Source: Pedobacter polaris (GTDB taxonomy: Bacteria; Bacteroidota; Bacteroidia; Sphingobacteriales; Sphingobacteriaceae). From it: a stretch of 64,000 nucleotides of DNA. Positions 22,771 to 32,404 of this stretch are shown piece by piece; the stretch's first letter is position 1, and every line of letters begins with the position of its first letter. The position numbers were made by a program, and so were the translations under genes. A model generated the notes under the pieces. It was given only the letters and a program-made list of their open reading frames with translations. It did no database searches and was not told the origin of the DNA. The stretch spans positions 124,001-188,000 of the forward strand of contig NZ_SWBR01000003.1 in NCBI RefSeq assembly GCF_005116505.1, read 5' to 3'.

Positions 22771-23436
22771 ATGAAAAAAATAATTTTTATGCTCTTATCC
22801 ATATTTGCTTATGGATTTGGCTTTGGTCAAACTTTATATATAGACCCAACAACTTCTGCTGCAATGGCTGCTCACGCTGGGGTAATTAATAAACAAATGG
22901 GTAAGACCAATGATAATCTTACCCTTTTACAAAGAGGACAACTTGCAGTAACAGGGCAATTAGCTATTGTGAATGATATGCAAGATAAAATTTATAAGGG
23001 GCTTAGTGAAGTGTCTTCTGTGATAAATAACCTAATATCCATTAAAGAAATAGCTAATATAGGAATTGACATTGTGGGAGATGTAGAAAAGACAGTTGAC
23101 ATAGCAAAGTCAAACCCAGCCCTATTATTATTTGCTGAACAAGGTGCAAGAGAATTTAAAGTTCGTGCGACAAATTTAGCTATTGAGGTACAGTCATTTG
23201 TACTAAAAGGAGGTAAAAATAATTTAATGGATTCCGGGGAGCGTTCCAAATTATTAAATCATATCGCATCAGAAATGAGAATTTTACGAGGAACAGCTTA
23301 TGGTATGCATCGTGCTATGTATTGGGCGAAAATGAGAGGTATTTGGGCTTCTTTAAATCCCTGGGCTGAATGGCAAAATATGGATGTGAGAATTGCTAAT
23401 GATGTATTGAATGAAGCTAAATATTTAAAAAAATGA
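22771..23436 (+). CDS. Secreted tra protein, first of three tandem paralogues (TraI/DUF4141-like)
   Basis: The 221-aa protein has a signal peptide (ending near FGFGQ), a helical middle and the ending SLNPWAEWQNMDVRI then NEAKYLKK. The next two genes share its length, layout and C-terminal signature. Position after TraG matches the DUF4141/TraI slot, a periplasmic VirB5-like role by order. Family assignment is by order and pattern. It overlaps the next gene by 4 bases. Confidence 0.65.
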   Translation: MKKIIFMLLSIFAYGFGFGQTLYIDPTTSAAMAAHAGVINKQMGKTNDNLTLLQRGQLAVTGQLAIVNDMQDKIYKGLSEVSSVINNLISIKEIANIGIDIVGDVEKTVDIAKSNPALLLFAEQGAREFKVRATNLAIEVQSFVLKGGKNNLMDSGERSKLLNHIASEMRILRGTAYGMHRAMYWAKMRGIWASLNPWAEWQNMDVRIANDVLNEAKYLKK

Positions 23437-24101
23437 AAGGAATAGTAATTATAGTTATTGCCCTATTTGGATTAAATACGGCTTTATATAGTCAGCAGAA
23501 ATCTTTGAATATTCCAGCTATTCATCAATTAGTAGAAAATTCCAGAACAGAATTTGATAAGCAGAATGAAGCTCGCGATAAACAGGCTGTAACAACAATA
23601 AATGAAGAGGTAAATAAAACTTATCTCGCAAAGCTGAAGAATAAATACCGTGAGCTTCAACAAAGGTATAGCCTTTTGGGAACTGCAATAGATGCCACTA
23701 ATATTGGGCTTCAAGCAACCCCAATGGTAAACAATATTATTAAAAGCCAAACAGAGATTTATCAATTAGCTGAAAAAAATCCAGCATTGATTTTTATTGC
23801 TTATCAAACTGAAATTGAATTTTTACAAAAATCTAAAAGTTTGGTTTATTATTTAATTGGTTTAAGTGCAAGTATGGGAGCGGTAAATCAAATGAAACAA
23901 TCAGACAGAAAAATATTATTTGATTTTGTTCTGCAGGAATTAAGTGTGATTCAAGATTTGTCCAGAGGATTAGTTAATTCAATTCAGTATTCAAATTTAT
24001 CTAGCTTGATGCGCTCTTTGAATCCCTTTCAAGATTATATAGATATGGATAAATCTATTGTGAATGATATTATTACGAATGCTAAGTATTTAAAAAAATG
24101 A
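23433..24101 (+). CDS. Secreted tra protein, second tandem paralogue
   Basis: The 222-aa protein has a signal peptide (ending near ALYSQ), a longer coiled-coil-like N-terminal half (DKQNEARDKQAVTTINEEVN) and the same ending (SLNPFQDYIDMDKSIVNDII, then NAKYLKK). It is more diverged from the other two than they are from each other. ATGA overlaps on both sides imply coupled translation at similar levels. Confidence 0.62.
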   Translation: MKGIVIIVIALFGLNTALYSQQKSLNIPAIHQLVENSRTEFDKQNEARDKQAVTTINEEVNKTYLAKLKNKYRELQQRYSLLGTAIDATNIGLQATPMVNNIIKSQTEIYQLAEKNPALIFIAYQTEIEFLQKSKSLVYYLIGLSASMGAVNQMKQSDRKILFDFVLQELSVIQDLSRGLVNSIQYSNLSSLMRSLNPFQDYIDMDKSIVNDIITNAKYLKK

Positions 24102-24763
24102 AAAGTATTTTAATATGCTTGATTGCATTTTTTATAGTAAATGATGCGATTGCTCAAAGATTAGTATTTGATAGAGCTCACTTTAATATTGTAAATGAAA
24201 ATGGTGCGGTTAGAAATGCTGCTGAAATAACGCATAACCAATATCTAGGTAAAATAGATAATAATTTGCAAGACATCAACGTAAATGTGGGTTCTGTTGT
24301 TGCTGCACAAACAATGATTTATCAAGGTCTTTCAAATGTAAATTCAGCACTTAAAAATGGGCTGGCTGTTAAGAATATGGCTTATATCGTGGCTGATATA
24401 GTTAGTTATTCAAGTAAGATGGTTGAAATGGGTAAAGCAGAACCTTACTTGTTATTGTTTGCGGAAAATATGGGAAGGCAAATGAAAGCTAGGTCTTTTA
24501 GTCTGGTTAATGAAGTTTCAGAATTTATCTTAAAAGAGGGAAGTAATGTGCTGATGGATTATAATGCAAGAGACCAGTTATTGAGAAAAGTAACAAAGGA
24601 ATTGCAAATAATTGCAGGATTAACATATGGTGCTTGGAAAGCAATGTATTGGGCTAAGCAGAAAGGAATTATCAAATCTCTTAATCCTTGGGCAGCTTAC
24701 ATAAATAATGATAAAATAATTGTTAATGATATAATTAGGAATGCTAAATATTTAAAACAATGA
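24098..24763 (+). CDS. Secreted tra protein, third tandem paralogue
   Basis: The 221-aa protein has a signal peptide (ending near DAIAQ). It resembles the first copy in the middle (KIDNNLQDINVNVGSVVAAQ, PYLLLFAENMGRQMKARSF, LTYGAWKAMYWAKQKGI) and in the ending SLNPWAAYINNDKIIVNDII then NAKYLKQ. It overlaps the next gene by 4 bases. Confidence 0.65.
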   Translation: MKSILICLIAFFIVNDAIAQRLVFDRAHFNIVNENGAVRNAAEITHNQYLGKIDNNLQDINVNVGSVVAAQTMIYQGLSNVNSALKNGLAVKNMAYIVADIVSYSSKMVEMGKAEPYLLLFAENMGRQMKARSFSLVNEVSEFILKEGSNVLMDYNARDQLLRKVTKELQIIAGLTYGAWKAMYWAKQKGIIKSLNPWAAYINNDKIIVNDIIRNAKYLKQ

Positions 24764-25536
24764 GGAAATTATTTTTTTTAATGATTGCATTTTTATTGTA
24801 TAAAAATGTAAAGGCGCAAAAATCAATTAAGGATGAAAGTGTGGTTTATCAGCAGGAAAGAATGGTGCATAAACAGTGGGATAGAAGTAAGTTTACACCT
24901 ACTTCGGGTTGGTTGGGCATTAATCCTTATTATTGGATGACGTGGGGCTTGCACCCTAATTATCCTAAGACCGACCATCGCCCATTAAGCCCAACTGGTC
25001 CACAAACTCAAAGATTGGGATTAGTTGCTGGTATGAGTTCCATTGATGACGCTTATAAACTTCACGCTGATACGCTCAGTAATAGCGCAGTTCTAGAAAT
25101 TGCAAATCAATCTGGTGCTGTTTCTTTTGCTGATCCCTTATGGATTTTGTATTACTCTAAAGAATTAAAGCCTGTTTTAGAAAACTCAATGGCAAGTATT
25201 CTTATGCCATTGCCTACTAAAGTTAGAGTTAAGGTTGTTGAAGAGGGGATTTATGATTGGTATAAAAATCAGTTAGATATGTTGCAAGAAAGAATTGAAA
25301 CAGCAAGAACATCAACATTAGATAGAGGGGCTAGAATTTTAGCCTATCATAGAATGTTAAAAGAATATCGGGCATTATATGGTACTTGGTCAACAAGAAT
25401 TGCAGCTGCGCAAATGACAATGAGAATGACTGAACAACAGCAAAAGGTAAAAACTAATAATGTCACAATTGACACTTGGACTCCAGAAATGGATGTGAAA
25501 ATTGCACGGGATGTAATTAATACTCGTAAATACTAA
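24760..25536 (+). CDS. Secreted tra-operon protein sharing the paralogues' C-terminal signature
   Basis: The 258-aa protein has a signal peptide (ending near KNVKAQ) and a Trp/Tyr/Pro-rich segment (GWLGINPYYWMTWGLHPNYP, about 46-65). Its ending, TWTPEMDVKIARDVINTRKY, echoes the D..I..DVI..AKYLK ending of the three preceding genes. It may be a diverged fourth member or a partner binding the same surface. Function is otherwise unknown. Confidence 0.6.
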   Translation: MRKLFFLMIAFLLYKNVKAQKSIKDESVVYQQERMVHKQWDRSKFTPTSGWLGINPYYWMTWGLHPNYPKTDHRPLSPTGPQTQRLGLVAGMSSIDDAYKLHADTLSNSAVLEIANQSGAVSFADPLWILYYSKELKPVLENSMASILMPLPTKVRVKVVEEGIYDWYKNQLDMLQERIETARTSTLDRGARILAYHRMLKEYRALYGTWSTRIAAAQMTMRMTEQQQKVKTNNVTIDTWTPEMDVKIARDVINTRKY

Positions 25537-25546
25537 AAATATAAAT

Positions 25547-26698
25547 ATGAAAAAGAAAATTTACTTACTCTTATTGCTATTTGCAATAGGAATGCCTTTC
25601 GCATTTGGTCAAGGTACAGACTATAAAAAATCTGTAGAATTTTTACAAGGAAATGGGGTGTATGAAGAGGGTGTGATGGTTTTTTTAAAGGGATTAAAAG
25701 ACTCTATATGGACACACTTTGATATGTTTATTGGAGATGCTAAAGCCTTGTGCGCAATTTTTATGATTATATATTTTGCCATAAAGTCTTACGAAATGAT
25801 GGCTGGGGATAAAAAATTGGAAGTTATGCCACTCCTTCGTCCTTTTGGGTTGGTAATGGTAATAATTTGGTGGGGAACTTTTGTTAAAGTAATTGCCTTT
25901 CCTACAGATATTGTTGCAGAACGAACAGAAGAGATGTTTCAAAGTGAACAAACAAATGTTAATAATTTAAGATTTACCAGGGCGGACTATATGCTCAAAG
26001 TAGCCAACTCTCTCTATACATTTCAAGCAGAAACTCAAGTAGCAGAAAAGGAATCTGATAATTGGTTAGCAAATGCTTGGGACTCTGTGACCAGCACTGT
26101 CAAGGAGGGTATGAGTTCAGTTGTTAGTCCCCTAATAGAATTAAAAAATAGGTTAGAAGTTGGTATGCAACTTTTATTTACCCAATTGTTAGAATTGATA
26201 GGATTATGGATATTAAGATTAGCTGTGTATGTGCTTTTTATTATTCAAATTATTTATTCAAGTATATTGATAATTTTAGGACCTTTTGCTGTGGCAGCAA
26301 GTATTTTACCTGCCTTTAGAGATAGCTTTTCAACTTGGATTGCCAGATTTATAAGTGTAAATCTTTACTCTGGAATTGCTTATTTAATTATGTATATAGT
26401 TGCGTTAATGCAAAAATATGCAATGACTTCAGAAATAAGTAAGTACAAGGAGTTGATAGGTGAAGATGGGCTTAGTGCTAACCTCGAAAAAATGGCTTGG
26501 TTTGCAGGAAATGGAATTCTTTCTTTTGGTACAGTTATCGTCACTTTTTTAGTTGGAGCTATCTGTATGTTCACCGTGCCTAGTATATCTACTTGGATTA
26601 TTTCAACTTCTGGTATCAGTTCGGCTGCTTCAAATTTTGGTAGGGGAGCACAGACAGTTGTAGGTGTTGCTAAAAAAGCTGGTGGTGCATTTATGTAA
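25547..26698 (+). CDS. traJ: TraJ-like polytopic membrane protein (VirB6-like)
   Basis: The 383-aa protein has a signal sequence (AFGQ) and at least six hydrophobic helices. A VirB6-like core (LIILGPFAVAASILPAFRDS, then WIARFISVNLYSGIAYL) lies near residues 240-280. TraJ of Bacteroides elements occupies this place and forms part of the inner-membrane channel. The C-terminus is Ser/Gly/Ala-rich. A strong terminator follows. Confidence 0.87.
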   Translation: MKKKIYLLLLLFAIGMPFAFGQGTDYKKSVEFLQGNGVYEEGVMVFLKGLKDSIWTHFDMFIGDAKALCAIFMIIYFAIKSYEMMAGDKKLEVMPLLRPFGLVMVIIWWGTFVKVIAFPTDIVAERTEEMFQSEQTNVNNLRFTRADYMLKVANSLYTFQAETQVAEKESDNWLANAWDSVTSTVKEGMSSVVSPLIELKNRLEVGMQLLFTQLLELIGLWILRLAVYVLFIIQIIYSSILIILGPFAVAASILPAFRDSFSTWIARFISVNLYSGIAYLIMYIVALMQKYAMTSEISKYKELIGEDGLSANLEKMAWFAGNGILSFGTVIVTFLVGAICMFTVPSISTWIISTSGISSAASNFGRGAQTVVGVAKKAGGAFM

Positions 26699-26721
26699 TT
26701 GTTCTCGAATTTTCTCATTTC

Positions 26722-26752
26722 AAGAGGTTATCCCAAAAGATAACCTCTTTTT
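26722..26752 (+). terminator. Intrinsic terminator after traJ
   Basis: Perfect 11-bp stem AAGAGGTTATC/GATAACCTCTT (26722-26732/26739-26749) with a six-base loop and a following T-run. It is the second strong terminator inside the tra region, dividing it into transcription units. Confidence 0.85.
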
Positions 26753-26770
26753 ATTTAACTCAAATTTATT

Positions 26771-27385
26771 ATGATAATAAAAAATATTGAATCCAAAATA
26801 AGATTGGCTTCTATAACTGCAATTGGCAGTTTGGTTGCTTCTATAATTATTGCTGCAATTGTAAGTTATTTTGCATTCAAGCAGGTTGCTATTGCAAGGC
26901 AGAGTGTTTATATCTTAGATAATAATGTTCCCATCTTGGCTAAGCAAACTGATGTTCAAATGAACAGGCCTGCAGAGTATAGGGCGCACGTTGATTTATT
27001 CCATTCTATCTTTTTTTCGTTAACTCCAGATGATAAGTATATAGAATATCAAATGGGAAAATCAATGTACCTCATTGATGAATCTGGAGTTCAACAATAT
27101 AACAACCTTAAGGAAAAGGGATATTTTACATCCATTCTTTCTTCAAGTTCTGTACTAACCATTCAAACAGACTCTATTTATCTTGATTTACCAAAGAAAT
27201 ATTTTAGGTTTTATGGTAAACAAAAAATTGATAGAAGAAGTACGGTTGTGTTACGCTCCTTGATAACGGAAGGATATTTAAAAGATATTCCTAGAAGTGA
27301 AAATAACCCACACGGTGTTTTAATAACTAAGTGGAAAACGTTGGAAAATAAAGACTTAGAAAATGTTCAAAAAAATACATTCTAA
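26771..27385 (+). CDS. traK: TraK-like conjugation protein (VirB8-like)
   Basis: The 204-aa protein has a short cytoplasmic N-terminus beginning MIIKNIESKIRLASI, one transmembrane helix (about 18-40) and a periplasmic domain with the family-like AEYRAHVDLFHSIFFSLTPD and YFRFYGKQKIDRRS. This fits TraK of Bacteroides-type systems, a VirB8-like scaffold. It overlaps the next gene by 23 bases. Confidence 0.9.
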   Translation: MIIKNIESKIRLASITAIGSLVASIIIAAIVSYFAFKQVAIARQSVYILDNNVPILAKQTDVQMNRPAEYRAHVDLFHSIFFSLTPDDKYIEYQMGKSMYLIDESGVQQYNNLKEKGYFTSILSSSSVLTIQTDSIYLDLPKKYFRFYGKQKIDRRSTVVLRSLITEGYLKDIPRSENNPHGVLITKWKTLENKDLENVQKNTF

Positions 27386-27815
27386 TAGAGACCCAAAAGA
27401 CACTATATATAGTGAATTGAAAAAAGAATATAGTATTTACTTTGAGAAGTCTGGAGCATTGTTTCAAGGCTTTTCTGAAAAATACCCAAAGCAAATTTAT
27501 ATAGGGATGGTTGGGCTTATCATTGTATCACTTATTTTATCGTTTACGGTTTTTAGTGTAGATAATAAATCAGTTGTCCAAAAAGAAAAAATATCAATTC
27601 AGCAAAAGGCAAAAACAGAAGTGGTTACCCCAGTAAGTGATGGTTTTAACAATATTGTAGAAACATCTTCAAAGCTGAGAGAAACAATAAAGCTGAAAAA
27701 TGAAATTGAGACAATCATAGCCAAGAAAGCCTTAACAAATGAAGATTCTCTTTTTTTACAAAATGCCCTAAACAGATTACAGGAAATTAATAAACCATTA
27801 AATAAAAAGAAATGA
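27363..27815 (+). CDS. Small membrane protein in the TraL position
   Basis: The 150-aa protein has a cytoplasmic N-terminus, one transmembrane helix (QIYIGMVGLIIVSLILSFTV, about 43-62) and a helical periplasmic tail. Its order between TraK and TraM matches TraL, though I cannot confirm the family. It overlaps both neighbours. Confidence 0.6.
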   Translation: MFKKIHSNRDPKDTIYSELKKEYSIYFEKSGALFQGFSEKYPKQIYIGMVGLIIVSLILSFTVFSVDNKSVVQKEKISIQQKAKTEVVTPVSDGFNNIVETSSKLRETIKLKNEIETIIAKKALTNEDSLFLQNALNRLQEINKPLNKKK

Positions 27816-29068
27816 AAATAAATTTTAAAAAGCCAAAATATGTGCTGCCTTTAATTTTCTTTCCGTTTTTCTGCTTGTTCTTCTATGTCTTTAATAGTAG
27901 TGCTAAATCAAAAACTAAAAAAGAAGATGTAGTAGGCTTACAAGAGAATGTCTCAGAGGTATCTGATGACGTAAAGAAAAAGGATTTAACAAATAAGCTT
28001 GATGCGTATCGAAATCAATATAAAGAGGCCGATGGATACTCGGCCATTAATACCATTGGCGAAGAGGCTTCCCAAAATGGAGATTATGGAAGTAAATACT
28101 CTGATAAGGAAAAAAGAGTTTTGGATTCCATCGACCAGGTAATGAAAGCCAAAGGAAATAGTGGGAATATTAGGCAGAGTAGAGGTGATAATTATATTCC
28201 TTATACTGGCGATTCTCCAAATAAAAGGGCTGCTGACAATAGATTATCTCAAGAGGATAAGGCATTGGCTCAAGCATTATCAAATTTATCTGGTAATAAA
28301 AATCAAACTCTACAACAAACATCACAGTCAAATAGTGGTACTTATAGAAATAGACAGGCAGAGCAGGAAAAGGACCCGATGGATATGTTTAAAAAGCAGA
28401 TGGCTTATGCCGACAGTATGGCTAAAGCAAATGATCCGGAGTATAAGGCTGAAATGCAAAGACAAGCTACAATGGCTAAGGCAGACGAAATTCGTAAAAA
28501 CCAAAAGAAATTGGATGTACAAAAAGCAGATGGTGCTTCTGATGTCTTTAATACGTTGTTTGCCAAAAAGGATAAAGAATTTATCAAGGCAATAATTGAT
28601 GAAGATGTAACCGGTTATGCTGGAAGTAGAATCAGATTGAGACTTTTAGAAGATATCAATGTCGGTACTTTATTGGTAAAAAAAGGAAATTACTTGTATG
28701 CTGAAATCAATGGTTTTTCTGAACAGAGAGTGAAGTTAGGCATTACCTCTATTTTGAATGGGGCAAAAATATTGCCTGTAAAGTTAGATATCTACGATTT
28801 GGACGGAATGCCAGGGCTTTATGTACCGTCATCTGCATTTAGGGAATTTTCTAAAAATTTAGGTGGAAATTCTATGCAGGGCTTTAATATGCAAGGCAAT
28901 TCTCAAAATCAACAAGAATTTCTTATGAGTGCATTAGATAAAGTTTTCCAATCCACTTCAACAGCAATAGCCGGACTGATCAGAAAAAACAAGGCCAAAA
29001 TAAAGTACAACACATACGTGTATATTATAGATTCAGAAGAACTTCAAAAAGCGCAAAAAAACTACTAA
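27812..29068 (+). CDS. traM: TraM-like conjugation protein (VirB10-like)
   Basis: The 418-aa protein has an N-terminal transmembrane helix (YVLPLIFFPFFCLFFYVFNS), a long polar, Gln/Ser-rich, probably flexible linker and a C-terminal beta domain (about 255-415: IIDEDVTGYAGSRIRLRLLE, VKLDIYDLDGMPGLYVPSSA). This is the architecture of TraM, a VirB10-type protein spanning the periplasm. It fits the order K-L-M-N. Confidence 0.92.
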   Translation: MKINFKKPKYVLPLIFFPFFCLFFYVFNSSAKSKTKKEDVVGLQENVSEVSDDVKKKDLTNKLDAYRNQYKEADGYSAINTIGEEASQNGDYGSKYSDKEKRVLDSIDQVMKAKGNSGNIRQSRGDNYIPYTGDSPNKRAADNRLSQEDKALAQALSNLSGNKNQTLQQTSQSNSGTYRNRQAEQEKDPMDMFKKQMAYADSMAKANDPEYKAEMQRQATMAKADEIRKNQKKLDVQKADGASDVFNTLFAKKDKEFIKAIIDEDVTGYAGSRIRLRLLEDINVGTLLVKKGNYLYAEINGFSEQRVKLGITSILNGAKILPVKLDIYDLDGMPGLYVPSSAFREFSKNLGGNSMQGFNMQGNSQNQQEFLMSALDKVFQSTSTAIAGLIRKNKAKIKYNTYVYIIDSEELQKAQKNY

Positions 29069-29070
29069 TT

Positions 29071-29928
29071 ATGAAAAAAATACTTTCTTTATTCGCCGTT
29101 ATAACTTTAACGGCCATAAATCTTTATGCTCAAAAAAATACAGCTGAGGGAACAAAAAAAACAGATTTGCCAATAGTCTATTTAAATAATGAGATATCAA
29201 TTCATTTTATCTCTCCAGAACCAATCCAATATGTAGATATTTCTAGTAAAAAAATAATTGGAGACTTACCTGTTAAGAACGTGCTTCGCATTAAATACTT
29301 AGATACGCTTAAACAGAAAAGTTTCAATTATACAGATGATGCAGTTATTACAATTGTTGGAGAAAAATTTATGGCTCAATATAATGTCATTTATGACCCG
29401 ACTGCATCTGAGGGAAGTTTAAGAACTAATATTGAAATACTTCCAGCCGATATAAAACCCTTGGATGTGCCAAACATTACAATGTCAGAAAGGGAAATGA
29501 AAAACTATGCTTTGAGTATAATTAGGACTAAACCAAATATTCATTCTGTTAATTCACAAGCTTATGGTATTCAGGCAGAGCTTAATAATGTTTACACCTT
29601 GGGCGACTTTGTCTTTTTAGATATTTCCTACACAAATAGAACTAATTTAAAATATGATATTGATGAATTAAGGTTTAAAGTAGATGATAAAAAGGTCACT
29701 AAAGCCTCTAATATTCAATCTGTAGAAATTAAGCCAGAATTAAAATTGTTCGATGCTCAATCATTTAAAAAATATTATCGCAATGTATATGTGTTTAAGA
29801 AATTCACATTTCCTGGCAACAAGGTTTTAAATGTCGAATTAAGTGAGAAACAGCTTTCGGGGAGGATAATTAGTTTTCAAATTGATTATTCTGATATCCT
29901 TAGTGCAGATATGCTAAAATCTAATTAA
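29071..29928 (+). CDS. traN: TraN-like conjugation protein (VirB9-like)
   Basis: The 285-aa protein has a signal peptide (INLYAQ), an N-terminal beta domain (YLNNEISIHFISPEPIQYVD) and a C-terminal domain with the conserved-looking LKLFDAQSFKKYYRNVYVFK. This matches TraN, which pairs with TraM as VirB9 does with VirB10. It follows traM after 2 bases. Confidence 0.92.
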   Translation: MKKILSLFAVITLTAINLYAQKNTAEGTKKTDLPIVYLNNEISIHFISPEPIQYVDISSKKIIGDLPVKNVLRIKYLDTLKQKSFNYTDDAVITIVGEKFMAQYNVIYDPTASEGSLRTNIEILPADIKPLDVPNITMSEREMKNYALSIIRTKPNIHSVNSQAYGIQAELNNVYTLGDFVFLDISYTNRTNLKYDIDELRFKVDDKKVTKASNIQSVEIKPELKLFDAQSFKKYYRNVYVFKKFTFPGNKVLNVELSEKQLSGRIISFQIDYSDILSADMLKSN

Positions 29929-29933
29929 GCATT

Positions 29934-30395
29934 ATGAAGAAGTTTTTAATCTTGCTATTACTTTGTTTGTTCAATAAAGTATATGCTCAATCTGGCTTTA
30001 CCTACGTAGGTGCTAGGTTAGGTTTAGGGAATAAGGAGGCACGTTTAATGGGTGTCAATCTTAATTTCCCTTCAAAATATCGTAACTCTTATGAAATTTC
30101 AGCTGATTATTTTCAATGGTCTAAAAGTTCCTATGAAGAATTACAGCTGGGCATAATATATAAGCCAGAATTTTATCGGAATAGAAATACTTCACTTAGG
30201 TATAGGATTGGAGGGGCGGTGGGGACAGATTTTTATAAATTTTTAGCTGGACCAGAATTGGGTTTAGAACTTGGCCAAGCGATTTATAGTGGTGCTGAAA
30301 TTATCATTGCCAATAAAAACCAATACCTATTTTTTGCAGAAAAATCATATCGGCTTAGAACGAACCTATCAATTGGGCTAAAAATCTCGCTTTAA
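29934..30395 (+). CDS. traO: TraO-like outer-membrane conjugation protein
   Basis: The 153-aa protein has a signal peptide (KVYAQ) and a small beta-barrel-like body (TYVGARLGLGNKEARLMGVN, then SIGLKISL at the end). Position after TraN matches TraO. It ends the transfer-apparatus operon and is followed by a terminator. Confidence 0.75.
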   Translation: MKKFLILLLLCLFNKVYAQSGFTYVGARLGLGNKEARLMGVNLNFPSKYRNSYEISADYFQWSKSSYEELQLGIIYKPEFYRNRNTSLRYRIGGAVGTDFYKFLAGPELGLELGQAIYSGAEIIIANKNQYLFFAEKSYRLRTNLSIGLKISL

Positions 30396-30405
30396 TTAAT
30401 CTATT

Positions 30406-30437
30406 AAATAACCAGCTAATCATTGGTTATTTTTTTA
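30406..30437 (+). terminator. Intrinsic terminator after traO
   Basis: Stem AATAACCA/TGGTTATT (30407-30414/30424-30431) followed by a T-run to about 30436. It separates the apparatus genes from the coupling-protein gene. Confidence 0.8.
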
Positions 30438-30445
30438 TAAAAATT

Positions 30446-32404
30446 ATGGAAGAAACCAAAGAAATACAAAAACTTCACGGGTTTTTGCAATGTGCCATTT
30501 ATATGATGGTCATAATTGAATTTGCAATGTTTGTTTATATAAATGCTCCATTTTGGGGTAAATTTTCAATCGCTTTATATAAAATCAATAAACTGCCTAT
30601 TTACAATAGTTTGTTAATTAGCAAATTGGCAACTCTGATATTAATATGCTTGGTTAGTATTGGAACATTGGCAAAGAAAAAGATTGATTTAGACCCAAAA
30701 ACACATATTATTTATCCTTTAACTGTAGGTTTTATTTTGTTTTTTGGGAGTATCTTCTTTTATGATAGAGCATCATCAATAGTATTTAAATATACTACTT
30801 GGAATAACCTAATCTATATGATTTGCTCCTTGATTGGGGCTGTTGTAATTAGTGTTGCAATGGACAATGTTTCTAAACTGTTTCGCTCCGGTCTGGGTAA
30901 AGATAAATGGAATGTTGAGGGCGAAAGTTTTATGCAACAGATTAAAAGAGTTGATACGCCGTATTCTGTTAATATCCCAACACTATTTTATTTCAAGAAG
31001 AAAGTATGGAATGGCTGGATAAATCTAGTTAATCCTTTTCGAGGTACTTTACTGATTGGAACACCTGGTTCTGGTAAGTCCTTCTCTATTGTAAATCCAT
31101 TTATAAGGCAAATGATTGCTAAGGAGTTTGCAGTTTGCCTCTATGATTTCAAGTTTCCAGACTTAGGACAAATAGCCTACTATCATTATCTTTTAGCAAA
31201 GCAAAATGGATTGATGAAAGATTTTGAATTTCACGTTATCAATCTAAATGAGGTTGAAAAAAGTAAACGGATTAATCCTTTAAGAGCTGATTATATTAAA
31301 TCTTTGGCAGATGCATCAGAGACAGCGGAGGCATTAGTGGAGGCATTAAAAAAGGGAGATAAGTCTGGGGGTAGTGATGCATTCTTTACACAGTCAGCCG
31401 TTAACTTTTTAGCTTCTTGTGTTTACTTTTTGAGTAAATATGAAGATGGTAGATATTCAAGTTTGCCTCACGTTTTAGGTTTCTTAAACAGGTCTTATGA
31501 AGAAATTTTTACTACACTGTTTACAGAGCCGGAATTGGTTTCCTTATTATCCCCTTTTATGAGTGCTTTTAAGGCAAAAGCCTTTGACCAGCTGGAAGGG
31601 CAAGTAGGTACACTTAAAATTTTTATTAGCCGATTGGCCACTAAAGAAACATACTGGGTTTTTTCTGGAGATGATTTTAATCTTAAAATTTCTGATAAAA
31701 AAAACCCTGGTGTTTTGGTATTGGCTAATGATCCTAATACTCAAAATATAAATTCTGCTTGTTATTCTGTGGTGCTTAATCGCTTAACCAGGTTAATCAA
31801 CTCAAAAGGAAATATGCCTTCTGCAATTATTATTGATGAGATACCCACACTTTTCGTACATAAAGTAGAAAATTTAATTGCAACAGCTCGAAGTAATAAA
31901 GTGGCAGTTTTAATGGGTTTACAGGAATTACCACAGTTTAAACAGCAATATGGAAAAGATACGGCAACGACAATTCAATCTGTAGTTGGAAATGTTATAT
32001 CTGGTTCTGTTAGAAATAAGGAAACTTTAGATTGGTTAGAACGATTATTTGGGAAGTCTAAACAAATGGGCGAAAGCTTATCAATTGACAGGAGTAAAAC
32101 TTCAACATCCTTGAATGAGAAACTAGAGATTTTAATTCCTGCCGGAAAAATAGCGTCTCTAAATGCTGGCGAAATGGTTGGTGTAATTGCTGCAGATGCA
32201 AATGATGCTTACACTGGACAATTTGATACCTCAGCTATAAACTGTAAGATAAATCTGAATATTAAGGAGATACAGATCGAAGAAAAGAACTATAAACCTT
32301 TGCCAGTATTTTATGATTTTAATGGAAAGAAAGATGAAAAACTTAGGAAAAACTTCTTTAAGATTAACCAAGAGATCGAAAATCTTGTTGCTTCTTATTT
32401 GTAG
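30446..32404 (+). CDS. VirD4-type coupling protein
   Basis: The 652-aa ATPase links the relaxosome to the channel. It has several N-terminal transmembrane helices (about 13-150), Walker A LLIGTPGSGKSFS (about 203-215) and Walker B AIIIDEIPTLF (about 458-468). The QELPQFKQQYGK and TIQSVVGNVISGSVRN segments are typical of TraG/VirD4-family proteins. In Bacteroidota it is also called MobC or TraG, so no symbol is given. It overlaps the next gene. Confidence 0.93.
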   Translation: MEETKEIQKLHGFLQCAIYMMVIIEFAMFVYINAPFWGKFSIALYKINKLPIYNSLLISKLATLILICLVSIGTLAKKKIDLDPKTHIIYPLTVGFILFFGSIFFYDRASSIVFKYTTWNNLIYMICSLIGAVVISVAMDNVSKLFRSGLGKDKWNVEGESFMQQIKRVDTPYSVNIPTLFYFKKKVWNGWINLVNPFRGTLLIGTPGSGKSFSIVNPFIRQMIAKEFAVCLYDFKFPDLGQIAYYHYLLAKQNGLMKDFEFHVINLNEVEKSKRINPLRADYIKSLADASETAEALVEALKKGDKSGGSDAFFTQSAVNFLASCVYFLSKYEDGRYSSLPHVLGFLNRSYEEIFTTLFTEPELVSLLSPFMSAFKAKAFDQLEGQVGTLKIFISRLATKETYWVFSGDDFNLKISDKKNPGVLVLANDPNTQNINSACYSVVLNRLTRLINSKGNMPSAIIIDEIPTLFVHKVENLIATARSNKVAVLMGLQELPQFKQQYGKDTATTIQSVVGNVISGSVRNKETLDWLERLFGKSKQMGESLSIDRSKTSTSLNEKLEILIPAGKIASLNAGEMVGVIAADANDAYTGQFDTSAINCKINLNIKEIQIEEKNYKPLPVFYDFNGKKDEKLRKNFFKINQEIENLVASYL

